Positions 47,094 to 56,294 of a stretch of 64,000 nt of DNA are shown in pieces. The DNA is taken from the NCBI RefSeq assembly GCF_036227405.1, contig NZ_CP109473.1, positions 496,001 through 560,000 of the forward strand, read 5' to 3'. The stretch comes from Streptomyces sp. NBC_01460 (lineage in GTDB: Bacteria; Actinomycetota; Actinomycetes; Streptomycetales; Streptomycetaceae). The first letter of the stretch is position 1. Each line of letters starts with the position of its first letter. The notes below the pieces were generated by a model. It saw only the letters and a program-made list of their open reading frames with translations, was not told the origin of the DNA and ran no database searches. The translations under genes and the position numbers were made by a program.

Positions 47094-47711
47094 GTGCTCG
47101 ACACCGATTTCTTCCGTCGCTGGATGGCCGCCACCGCGGCTGCCATGGACCGGGAGGCGGACCGGCTGACCGAGCTCGACGCCGCGATCGGGGATGCCGA
47201 TCACGGGAGCAACATGCGCCGCGGCTTCGCGGCCGTGAGCGACGTCCTCGACAAGGAGGCCCCCACCGCGCCGGGCACGGTGCTGACGCTGGCGGGCCGG
47301 CATCTGATCTCGACGGTCGGCGGAGCGTCCGGGCCGTTGTACGGGACGCTCCTGCGCCGCACCGGGAAGGCCCTGGGCGACGCGCAGGAGGTGACGCGGG
47401 AGCAGTTGGCCGAGGCCCTCGGAGCCGGTGTCGCCGCGGTGGCGCAGCTCGGCGGGGCGCAGGCGGGCGACAAGACGATGCTCGACGCGCTGCTCCCGGC
47501 GGTCAAGGTGCTGGGCGCCTCGTTCGACCGGGCGCGGGACGCGGCTCTGGAAGGCGCCCTGGAGACCGTGCCGCTGCGCGCGCGCAAGGGCAGGGCCAGT
47601 TATCTGGGCGAGCGCAGCATCGGGCACCAGGATCCGGGCGCCGCCTCCTCGGCGCTGCTTCTGGGTGCGCTCGCGGAGACGGCGGGACCGAGCGGTGGGG
47701 GCGACGCGTGA
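47094..47711 (+). CDS. dhaL: Dihydroxyacetone kinase, ADP-binding subunit DhaL
   Basis: A 205-residue subunit holding ADP as a cofactor. LDAAIGDADHGSNMRRGFAAV supplies the Asp residues that bind two Mg ions, and VGGASGPLYGTLLRR the nucleotide loop. QAGDKTMLDALLPA and the final LGERSIGHQDPGAASSALLL are typical. GTG 47094 with AGGAGA upstream. It overlaps dhaM by GTGA. Confidence 0.93.
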   Translation: MLDTDFFRRWMAATAAAMDREADRLTELDAAIGDADHGSNMRRGFAAVSDVLDKEAPTAPGTVLTLAGRHLISTVGGASGPLYGTLLRRTGKALGDAQEVTREQLAEALGAGVAAVAQLGGAQAGDKTMLDALLPAVKVLGASFDRARDAALEGALETVPLRARKGRASYLGERSIGHQDPGAASSALLLGALAETAGPSGGGDA

Positions 47712-48118
47712 GCGGGGGGAAGCAGGTCGGAATCGTGCTGGTCTCGCACAGCGGGCCGGTGGCGGAGGCCGTCGTCGAGCTGGCGAAGGGACTGGCGGCC
47801 GGGGGTGCGACGGCTCCGGTGGCGGCGGCGGGAGGTACCTCGGCCGGAGGCCTCGGGACGAGTACGGAACTGATCGCCGAGGCGGCCAGGAGGGTGGACA
47901 GGGGCGCCGGCGTCGCGCTGCTCGTGGACCTCGGCAGTGCGGTCCTCACGGTGAAGTCCATGCTCGCGGAGGGCGGTGAACTGCCGCAAGGGGCCCGGCT
48001 GGTGGACGCTCCGTTCGTCGAGGGAGCGGTCGCCGCGCTGGTGACCGCGTCGGCGGGGGGCGATCTGGAGACCGTGGAGGCGGCCGCCGCGGACGCGTAC
48101 GGCTACCGGAAGGCGTGA
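47708..48118 (+). CDS. dhaM: Dihydroxyacetone kinase phosphotransfer subunit DhaM (EIIA-like)
   Basis: A 136-residue EIIA-Man-type domain that passes phosphate from the PTS protein HPr to DhaL-ADP. QVGIVLVSHSGPVAEAVVEL contains the active His (SHS) near the N-terminus; GGLGTSTELIAEA and LLVDLGSAVLTVKSML complete the fold. The E. coli protein has extra HPr and EI domains; this short form without them is usual in Gram-positives. GTG 47708. Confidence 0.93.
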   Translation: MSGGKQVGIVLVSHSGPVAEAVVELAKGLAAGGATAPVAAAGGTSAGGLGTSTELIAEAARRVDRGAGVALLVDLGSAVLTVKSMLAEGGELPQGARLVDAPFVEGAVAALVTASAGGDLETVEAAAADAYGYRKA

Positions 48119-48337
48119 CGGACCGCGCCGGGCGCCCCCGTAGGGAGGGGTGGCCGGTGCGGGGTGGGCGCACCCGGCCTCAGGTCACCGCGCGGGCCAC
48201 CCCGTCGAGCGTGAACCGGCGCGCAAGGCCCGGTGGACGCCGATTGCCCACCTCCCTCGCGCGCCGAACGCTCACAACGGAACACCGCACGGCGCCCGGG
48301 CCGGGTCCGGGAGCCGTGCGGTGGTGCTGTGCGCGAC

Positions 48338-48367
48338 GGGGCGTCAGGCGGCGGGGCGTCAGGCGGC
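48338..48367. repeat. Two tandem 15-bp units at the 3' end of the fusion gene
   Basis: GGGGCGTCAGGCGGC occurs twice in a row (48338-48352 and 48353-48367). Each unit carries a TCA that is a stop in the minus-strand frame, so the gene ends in the second unit and the first gives a spare stop. Probably replication slippage. Confidence 0.5.
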
Positions 48368-51300
48368 GGGCGCCACCGCCCCGGCCGCGATCCGGACCTG
48401 TGCCTGCCGGGTGACTCCGTTGACGGTCACCGCGAGCGCGACGGTGCCGGGCCGGAGCGCGGTGAGCGTGCCCGTCGCCGGGTCCAGCGTCGCGATGTGC
48501 CGTCCACGGGCGTCGTCCGTCTTCCCGATGCGGACGTTCGGGGATCCGGTCCAGTCCACGCTGAGCGGGAAGGCGGCCGGTACGGTCCGGGTGCCCTGGG
48601 TCACCTGCACGCCGACCCGCGCGCGCTCCCCCGCGACGATCATGGCGGGGGCCTCCAGGGCCAGCGTGTCGACGTGGGCGCGCGTCTGGGCGGAGACCCA
48701 GTCGGGTCCGCCCCGCCACGGCTCCAGGCGCGCCGCCGCCTGCTCGGCGGGCCCCACCCGGTCGGCTCCGATCAGGGACCAGCCGGTGAATCCTCCCTCG
48801 TCAGCGGGGCCGGCCGGCGCCTTGCCGGAGTTCCCGTTGACCAGGTACGGGACCCCGTCCACGTGCGAGGCGTGGAACACCCCGACGTGGCTGCCGATCA
48901 GAGCCGCGCCCTTGCCCGTCGTACGACGGAAGTCGGCGAGCCACCGCTCGACGAGGGCGGCCTCCTTGCGGTCGCTGAGCTGGCTCCCCTTCTGCACGGT
49001 CGGATCGCGCGGCGGCACGTGCTCGATCAGCATCACGGAGCCGACGGACCGGTCCTCCGCCGCCGCGTCCAGCTGGGCACGCACCTCCTCGATCTGGGCG
49101 AACCCGCCGCCGCGCAGGCTCAGGCTCGACGTGTCGAGCGTGAGGACCCGGGTGCCCTCGTGGTCGAACGTCCGCCGGGCCGGGCCGAACTCCGTGATGA
49201 AGTTGTCGATTTTCCCGCCCATCACCTCGTGGTTGCCTGGGACGTAGTACCAGGGCAGCGCGTCACCGAGCTCCTCCTGGAGGACCTGGCGTGCGAAGGC
49301 GAGGTCGGCGGGCGACCCTTCGTCGACGAGGTCGCCGTTGACGACCAGGAAGTCGGGCCGCGCCGCCTTGATCTCGCGCAGGGTACGACGGGCCTGCCGG
49401 ACGATGGCGCTGTCCGGGTCGCGCGCGACGAACTGGGCGTCGGACATCACCGCGAACCGCCAGTCGCGGCCCTCGGTCACCGCGGCGGTGTCGATCAACG
49501 GATCGGCGGGCGGCTCCTCTTCGGGCAGCTCCACGGTGGGCGGCACCTGGGCGGTGAGGCCGTCGATGACGACCTCACCCGTGTACTGCCGGGTGGCGGC
49601 CGTCTCGGCGAGGTAGAAGCGGTACACCGACAGCGGGGTCGCCACGCCCGGTGGCACGGCGAAGGTCACCTGCCGCCAGCCGGTCCAGGTGAGGTACGGC
49701 CCGCGCAGCAGCTGGTCGGAGCCGGCGGCGTCCTTGAGGTGCAGGGTCGGCCAGGCGCCGTTGCCGTCCCCCTTGACCCAGAGCGTGAACGCCTGCGGCT
49801 GGCCCTCCACGGCGACGGGCTGCGGCGGGGCGGCGTAGGCGGCCCGGGTCGCCGTCGACCGGGTGAAGTCGTAGGTGAGCCGGAGGCCGGTGCCGGTGTG
49901 CCCCTCGGGTGTCGCGGCGAGCGAGCCGTCCGCACGGGCCTGGCTGAACTTCCAGGATCCGGCGTCCTCGAAGTCGGACACGGCCTGTTCGGTGAGGCCG
50001 ACGCTCACGGCGAGGGTGGTACGGACGCCCGCGACGGTGGCGGTGATCCGTCCCGCCCCGGAGCCGGTGAGGGACCGGACGGTGAAGGACCCCTTGCCGT
50101 CGTCGTCGACCGTGAACAGGGTGCGGTCGTAGTCGAGCGTGATGTCAGCCGGCTCGACGGGCGCGCTCGTCCCGTGGGCGTCGAGTCCGACAATGCCGAA
50201 ACTCCCGGCGGCCTCCTTGTCCGCCAGTCCGACGCGCGCGGTGCTGGACCGGATCCGGTCCAGCCGGTCCAGGACGGTGAGCCGGATGTCGCCGTGGGCG
50301 CCGCCCCGTTCCGCGCGTACGTCGGTCGTACCACCGCGACGGGCGGTGAACGTGCCCCGCGCGTCGACGCTGCCGACCGCCGGGCTGACGGCACGCCAGC
50401 GCGGGTCGCCCGCCGCGGGGCCGTACGTCTCGTCGTAGCCGGCGGCGGTGAGCCGGCGGGTCAGGCCGGGGAAGACGCGCTCGGGGTGACCGCCCCTGAC
50501 CGGGTCGTCGCCGGGGGCGGCACCGGCCGGCGTACGGGTCTCGACCCAGAAGCCCTCGAGCCGGCCGCTGCCGTCGGGCGCGGTCAGGGCGAGACCGTTG
50601 GGGACGGTCCGCTCGCTGCCGTCGGACGGGCTGTTCTCCACCTGGAGCGCGTCACTGCCCGGCTCACGGGCGACGAGGGTGGAGGATCCACCGCCGTCGA
50701 GGTTCAGCGCGCTGTACGAACCGGCCCGGCGCATCATCTCGCCCAGCTCGGTGAGGGTGACACCACCGCTGTCCGTCTGCCGGCCGTCGACGGTGAGAAC
50801 CTGCATGGTCCGGCCGTCCTTGGAGAAGCCGACGGCGGTGCGGGGCGCGGCGGTGTTGTTGCCCTCGCCGTCGTGGTTCTGCGCGGTCCCGTCGACGACG
50901 AGGAGTTCCCGCCCGCCGACGGCGGTGCGCGGCACGGCTCCGCCGTCGGTGCGCGCCCGGTACTCGATGCCGACCGGGTCACCCGGCTCCAGGGCGGCCA
51001 GCGGTCCGGCCCCGGCCTCCCGGCCGACGAGGACCACGGTGTCCTCGGGCACGGGGCCCGAACCCGGCGTGTCCGACCGGGAGACGACCTTGCCGTCGCG
51101 CACGGTCACTTCGGCGGCGGGCAGCGCGCCGTCGACGGTCAGCGCGCGGTCGGCGCTTCCCCAGGCGGAGGTGTAGGCGCCCACTCCCTGGGCCGGTACG
51201 TCCGCCGCGTTGTAGGCGGCGAGCGGGTGCGTGCCGGAGGGAAGGGTCAGGGTGCCCTCGAAGTACAGCTGGAGGACACGGCCCGCGTTCTCCGGCCCGA

Positions 51301-51850
51301 TGCCCACCGCGCGGTTGACTCCCGGGGCCGGCGAATGGACCGTCAGGCCGTCCTCGACTCCGGGCCCCAGGGGCGCGCCCGTCTGGTTGATGTCGAAGAA
51401 GTCCGCGTTGATCGCGGCGACGGTGCGGCGGCCCTTCCCCGGGTCGTGCCCGGCGGCGAGCTCGGAGACCGGACGCCGGTCGGCGACCTTGCCCGAGGAC
51501 AGGTAGTCGGCCCGCACCCCGCTGCCGTCCAGGTCGACGGAGAGGCTGTCGACCCGTAGCCACTTGTCGGACTCGAGACGGTCGTACGAGCTCAGCCGGA
51601 CGCCGGGCGCGACGGGGCGGGACGCGCGGGCGGTCTCGATCCCGTCGCCGTCCACGACGGATCTCGCCTCGCCCCCGGGGCCGCTCGCGGCCGGTGGCGC
51701 GACGGGTCTGAGGATCTCGGCGGTGGTGTGCGGGCGGGGGTCCGGGGTGGTGTCGGCCGCCGCGGGCGCGACGGCTCCCGCCGCCAGAGCCGTCACGGTC
51801 GCCAGCAGTACGAGCGGCCGCAGGGCGACGCGGAAGGTGCCAAGGCCCAC
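48359..51850 (-). CDS. Secreted phosphodiester glycosidase / metallophosphoesterase fusion
   Basis: A 1163-residue exported protein. Signal peptide (ALRPLVLLATVTALAAGAVA); NAGPA/DUF2233 phosphodiester glycosidase domain (about 120-370; AAINADFFDINQTGAPLGPG, MQVLTVDGRQTDSGGVTL, ALNLDGGGSSTLV); Ig-like linkers; a jelly-roll carbohydrate-binding-like module (about 620-780); a calcineurin-like phosphoesterase (about 805-1060; MSDAQF, VVNGDLVDEG, VPGNHEVMGG, LIGSHVGVFHASHV); and a C-terminal Big-type domain. The first phosphoesterase motif is DxQ rather than DxH. GTG 51850 with AGGAGG upstream. It may attack cell-wall teichoic or sugar-phosphate polymers. Confidence 0.88.
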   Translation of the reverse strand: MGLGTFRVALRPLVLLATVTALAAGAVAPAAADTTPDPRPHTTAEILRPVAPPAASGPGGEARSVVDGDGIETARASRPVAPGVRLSSYDRLESDKWLRVDSLSVDLDGSGVRADYLSSGKVADRRPVSELAAGHDPGKGRRTVAAINADFFDINQTGAPLGPGVEDGLTVHSPAPGVNRAVGIGPENAGRVLQLYFEGTLTLPSGTHPLAAYNAADVPAQGVGAYTSAWGSADRALTVDGALPAAEVTVRDGKVVSRSDTPGSGPVPEDTVVLVGREAGAGPLAALEPGDPVGIEYRARTDGGAVPRTAVGGRELLVVDGTAQNHDGEGNNTAAPRTAVGFSKDGRTMQVLTVDGRQTDSGGVTLTELGEMMRRAGSYSALNLDGGGSSTLVAREPGSDALQVENSPSDGSERTVPNGLALTAPDGSGRLEGFWVETRTPAGAAPGDDPVRGGHPERVFPGLTRRLTAAGYDETYGPAAGDPRWRAVSPAVGSVDARGTFTARRGGTTDVRAERGGAHGDIRLTVLDRLDRIRSSTARVGLADKEAAGSFGIVGLDAHGTSAPVEPADITLDYDRTLFTVDDDGKGSFTVRSLTGSGAGRITATVAGVRTTLAVSVGLTEQAVSDFEDAGSWKFSQARADGSLAATPEGHTGTGLRLTYDFTRSTATRAAYAAPPQPVAVEGQPQAFTLWVKGDGNGAWPTLHLKDAAGSDQLLRGPYLTWTGWRQVTFAVPPGVATPLSVYRFYLAETAATRQYTGEVVIDGLTAQVPPTVELPEEEPPADPLIDTAAVTEGRDWRFAVMSDAQFVARDPDSAIVRQARRTLREIKAARPDFLVVNGDLVDEGSPADLAFARQVLQEELGDALPWYYVPGNHEVMGGKIDNFITEFGPARRTFDHEGTRVLTLDTSSLSLRGGGFAQIEEVRAQLDAAAEDRSVGSVMLIEHVPPRDPTVQKGSQLSDRKEAALVERWLADFRRTTGKGAALIGSHVGVFHASHVDGVPYLVNGNSGKAPAGPADEGGFTGWSLIGADRVGPAEQAAARLEPWRGGPDWVSAQTRAHVDTLALEAPAMIVAGERARVGVQVTQGTRTVPAAFPLSVDWTGSPNVRIGKTDDARGRHIATLDPATGTLTALRPGTVALAVTVNGVTRQAQVRIAAGAVAPAA

Positions 51851-52043
51851 AATTCCTCCTGGTGCGGAGCGGATTGCGCGCGGAATGCGCTGTCGGCGGA
51901 CAGCATGACCGGGCCCGGTGGTACGCACCAGAGGACAACGGGGACATCAGGAGGAACAGCGTGCGGCGGAGGAGTGACCCCGGCGGGCCTCGATCCTCCC
52001 GGATCGGTGGCCCCCTGGACGGCCGCACGGCACACTTGACGAC

Positions 52044-52550
52044 ATGTCGACAGTCAAGCGCAGCGCCGGGGTCCTGCTCTTCCGCGTCGTCCCCGGCGAG
52101 GACGGCCGACGGGACGTCGAGGTGCTGATCGGCCACATGGGCGGACCCTTCTGGGCCCACCGTGAGATGGCCGCCTGGTCCATCCCCAAGGGGGAGTACG
52201 AACCGGACGAGGAACCTGCCGCCGCGGCGCGCCGGGAGTTCGGGGAGGAGCTCGGGCTGCCGCTGCCGGACGGCGCCTGGGTGCCGCTGGGTGAGGCACG
52301 GCAGTCCGGCGGCAAGATCGTGACCGTGTGGGCCGTGGAGGCCTGGCTGGACCCCGGCGAGGCTGTGCCGGGCACCTTCACCATGGAATGGCCGAAGGGG
52401 TCCGGGGTGCTGTGCGAGTTCCCGGAGATGGACCGGTTCGCCTGGTGCACACCGGGCGACGCGATCGCACGGCTGGTGGCGGGGCAGGGGGTCTTCGTGG
52501 AGCGGCTGCTCGCCCGTGTACGGGCGGACGGCCCGCCCTCGGAGGCGTAG
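52044..52550 (+). CDS. Nudix hydrolase
   Basis: A 168-residue protein with a complete Nudix box, GEYEPDEEPAAAARREFGEE followed by LG, matching G-x5-E-x7-REUxEExGU. The Glu pair binds Mg. KRSAGVLLFR and MAAWSIPKGEYEP precede it. It hydrolyses some nucleoside diphosphate linked to another group; the substrate cannot be read. The Trp-rich WSIPKG resembles small Ap4A-type enzymes. It is divergent from the phosphodiester glycosidase gene. Confidence 0.88.
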   Translation: MSTVKRSAGVLLFRVVPGEDGRRDVEVLIGHMGGPFWAHREMAAWSIPKGEYEPDEEPAAAARREFGEELGLPLPDGAWVPLGEARQSGGKIVTVWAVEAWLDPGEAVPGTFTMEWPKGSGVLCEFPEMDRFAWCTPGDAIARLVAGQGVFVERLLARVRADGPPSEA

Positions 52551-52553
52551 GTC

Positions 52554-52567
52554 CTCCCGCGCGGGAG
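52554..52567. terminator. 14-bp palindrome after the Nudix gene
   Basis: CTCCCGCGCGGGAG is perfectly symmetrical and starts four bases after the Nudix stop, in the spacer to the convergent ABC-F gene. Its arms are short for a stand-alone terminator. Confidence 0.5.
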
Positions 52568-52639
52568 CCGGATTCCGGCCGTGCCCGGCTCGACGGGCAG
52601 GACGTCAGCGGCTCCGCGCCCTGCTCGGCGGCCGGGACG

Positions 52640-54307
<1,668 letters not shown>

Positions 54308-54476
54308 GGGTGCTTTCCCTGGGGTGACATGCCCTCGGCTGCGCGCACCTCGGTGTCACGCGCGAAGGCGCGCTGCGGGCTGGGGTGTCGGACGGCGGAG
54401 GGGACCGCGGCGCACGGTGTGGCCCGGAGGTCACACGGCGACGGCAGGCGTGGCGTGCGTCGCGTCCTGCCGCGTC
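54308..54476 (-). promoter_or_regulatory. Attenuator region between leader peptide and ABC-F gene
   Basis: 170 nt of non-coding leader. Hairpin 1 pairs GGCAGG with CCTGCC (54443-54471) and begins six bases after the leader-peptide stop. Hairpin 2 pairs GTGACA with TGTCAC (54324-54359) and ends just before the ABC-F ribosome site AGGGAAAG, which it could occlude. The placement fits ribosome-mediated attenuation, in which a drug-stalled ribosome on the leader changes the folding. No T-run is seen. Confidence 0.6.
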
Positions 54477-54503
54477 TCAGAGAAAGAAGTAGTACGAACC
54501 CAT
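54477..54503 (-). CDS. Eight-residue leader peptide MGSYYFFL
   Basis: ATG at 54503 gives Met-Gly-Ser-Tyr-Tyr-Phe-Phe-Leu then TGA (54479-54477). An in-frame ATG at 54512 would add Met-Gly-Ala. Runs of aromatic codons are odd in this GC-rich genome and look selected. TACCAT, a TAnnnT-type -10 overlapping the first ATG, would start transcription at about 54503, so the peptide may be translated from a leaderless mRNA. Similar short ORFs precede drug-inducible ABC-F genes in actinobacteria and firmicutes. Confidence 0.62.
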   Translation of the reverse strand: MGSYYFFL

Positions 54504-54571
54504 GGCGCCCATGGTAACCGCGGGCGGGGCCAGGTGGGTCGGGCCGTTCGACATGCCTGGAACGGCGCGGC

Positions 54572-55030
54572 CTACTCGGGCGTCGCGCTCACGCGGATGA
54601 GCGTCTGCTGGCCCGTGGCGACGAGCGTGCGGACGCCGTCCGACTGGACGCCGTACACCTCCAGCCGGCACACCGTCAGGGTGCGTCCGGGCTTCAGGAC
54701 GGTGCCGATCGCTTCGAGGTGGTGGCCGGCGGCGGGCGCGAGGAGGTTGATCTTGTACTCGACGGTGAGGACCTCGGACGACTCGTCGGACAGGGTGAGT
54801 GCCGCGTAGCCGCCGGCGCTGTCCGCGACGGCGCTGGTGGCTCCCGCGTGGACGTAGCCGTGCTGCTGGGTCACCTGGGGGGAGGCCGGGAGCACGACGT
54901 GCACGCGCCCGGGGCCGACGTGGGCGAGGCGCGCGCCGAGGTGGGTCATGAGTCCTTGCCGGTCGAAGCTGTCCTGGACGCGCTTGCGGACGGCGGGGCT
55001 CGCCTGGTCCTGCTGGGTCACGTCTTCCAC
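54572..55030 (-). CDS. PaaI-type hotdog-fold thioesterase
   Basis: A 152-residue hotdog protein. QQHGYVHAGATSAVADSAGGYAALT carries the H-G-x-x-x-x-A-D signature of PaaI/4HBT-II thioesterases: His for the oxyanion/CoA site, Asp as the catalytic base. LTVEYKINLLAPAAGHHLEAIGTVLKPGRTLTVCRLEVY completes the fold. GTG 55030 follows AAGGAGA. It hydrolyses an acyl-CoA; which one is unknown. It lies 42 bp after lysE on the same strand. Confidence 0.86.
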   Translation of the reverse strand: MEDVTQQDQASPAVRKRVQDSFDRQGLMTHLGARLAHVGPGRVHVVLPASPQVTQQHGYVHAGATSAVADSAGGYAALTLSDESSEVLTVEYKINLLAPAAGHHLEAIGTVLKPGRTLTVCRLEVYGVQSDGVRTLVATGQQTLIRVSATPE

Positions 55031-55072
55031 TGCTCTCCTTCGGGGCCGTGTCGGGTGGGGCGGGGCGGTTCC

Positions 55073-55687
55073 TCAGCCGGCCAGGCGTTCCACCAGCAGG
55101 AAGGCGCCGACGGCGATCATCATGGCACCGCTGACGCGGGTGACGGCACGGGCGGCAGAGGGCCGGGTTCGGAGGACCGTGCGGGCCAGGACGCCGACGG
55201 CGAGGTACACGACGGTGCAGGCCGCCAGGTGCACGGTGCTGAGCAGTCCGGTCTGCGCGGCGACCGGCCAGCCGCCGGCCGGGTCCATGAACTGCGGGAA
55301 CAGCGCGAAGTACAGCAACAGCGCCTTCGGGTTCAGGCCGCTGATCCCGGCGCCCTTGACCATGGCCTGCGTCCGGGAGGCACCCGAGCCCTCCGCCGCC
55401 GCGGGTACGGCCGGCTGCCGCAGGACACCCCACCCCAGCCACAGGAGGTAGCCGGCGCCCGCCACTGTCAGGGTGGTGAGCGCGGCCGGAGAGCTCGCCA
55501 CGATCACCGCCAGACCCGCGACGGCCACCAGCGCGTAGGCGGCGTGTCCGGCGACCAGCCCCGCGACGGCCGGGACGACCGAGCGGTCCCGCAACCCGGC
55601 GGAGATCGCGTAGGCCCAGTCCGCGCCAGGAGTGAACACGAGGAGCAGGTCCACCGCCAGAAAGGCCACCAGTGTCGTCATGTCCAT
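55073..55687 (-). CDS. LysE/RhtB-family amino-acid exporter
   Basis: A 204-residue membrane protein with six helices. LAVDLLLVFTPGADWAYAISAGLRDRSVVPAVAGLVAGHAAYAL is the family start (TPGPD-like motif, here TPGAD). KGAGISGLNPKALLLYFALFPQF is the conserved central NPK motif. It is divergent from an Lrp/AsnC gene, the usual arrangement in which the regulator senses an amino acid and induces its export. Substrate unknown. Confidence 0.9.
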   Translation of the reverse strand: MDMTTLVAFLAVDLLLVFTPGADWAYAISAGLRDRSVVPAVAGLVAGHAAYALVAVAGLAVIVASSPAALTTLTVAGAGYLLWLGWGVLRQPAVPAAAEGSGASRTQAMVKGAGISGLNPKALLLYFALFPQFMDPAGGWPVAAQTGLLSTVHLAACTVVYLAVGVLARTVLRTRPSAARAVTRVSGAMMIAVGAFLLVERLAG

Positions 55688-55729
55688 CGATCGGTCCCTC
55701 TCGCATGTCGTGCCATGGAGGGAACGCTA

Positions 55730-55743
55730 GGCCGGATCCGGCC
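55730..55743. promoter_or_regulatory. 14-bp palindrome between lysE and lrp
   Basis: GGCCGGATCCGGCC is perfectly symmetrical and sits mid-way in the 111-bp divergent spacer. A second palindrome, ATCGCGCGAT, follows at 55770-55779. Both are candidate sites for the Lrp-type regulator. Confidence 0.45.
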
Positions 55744-55784
55744 GAAGGTGTTTGCGTCTTTACTCCATGATCGCGCGATGCGAG

Positions 55785-55798
55785 GGAGAATCTTCTCC
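55785..55798 (+). promoter_or_regulatory. Inverted repeat covering the lrp ribosome-binding site
   Basis: GGAGAA-TC-TTCTCC directly precedes the lrp ATG at 55799. The left arm is the Shine-Dalgarno sequence, so folding (five pairs with a four-base loop) would hide it; it could also be an autoregulatory operator. Confidence 0.45.
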
Positions 55799-56254
55799 AT
55801 GGATGCCCTGGACCGGAAGATTCTTACCGAGCTGCAATCGGACGGCCGTCTGACCGTCACCGAACTGGCGGCGCGGGTGAGGCTCAGCGTCTCGCCCTGC
55901 CACCGTCGGCTGCGCGACCTCGAACGCGAGGGCGCGATCCGCGGCTACCGCGCCGTGGTCGACCCGGCCGCCGTGGGCCTGCACTTCGAAGCCCTCGTCT
56001 TCGCCACGCTGCGGTGGGAGACCCCCGACACCGTCACCGCCTTCGAGGAGGCCGTGGCCGCCGTTCCCCATGTCCTCCAGGCGCAGCGTCTCTTCGGCGA
56101 GCCCGACTACCTCCTGAGGGTCGCGACGGCCGACCTGGCGGCGTTCCAGGCGCTGTACGACGAGCGGCTCGCCCGGCTGCCCGGGGTCCAGCGCCTGACC
56201 TCCACGCTCGTCATGAAGAACGTCGTCGACGACCGGCCCCTGCCGGAGAGCTGA
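55799..56254 (+). CDS. Lrp/AsnC-family transcriptional regulator
   Basis: A 151-residue regulator. The N-terminal HTH is LDRKILTELQSDGRLTVTELAARVRLSVSPCHRRLRDLEREGAIRGY, and the C-terminal RAM effector domain has AVVDPAAVGLHFEALVFATL and RLFGEPDYLLRVATADLAAFQALYDERLARLPGVQRLTST. It probably controls the divergent LysE exporter in response to an amino acid. ATG 55799 was chosen because the HTH begins at once. Confidence 0.92.
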   Translation: MDALDRKILTELQSDGRLTVTELAARVRLSVSPCHRRLRDLEREGAIRGYRAVVDPAAVGLHFEALVFATLRWETPDTVTAFEEAVAAVPHVLQAQRLFGEPDYLLRVATADLAAFQALYDERLARLPGVQRLTSTLVMKNVVDDRPLPES

Positions 56255-56294
56255 CGGGCTGCGGAGGCTCACCGTCGGGGGCGCGGTGCGGGTG

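Noticed and set aside
48233..51559. 1108-codon plus-strand open frame
   Set aside because: Antisense shadow of the phosphodiester glycosidase gene, which has coherent domains and a signal peptide on the other strand.
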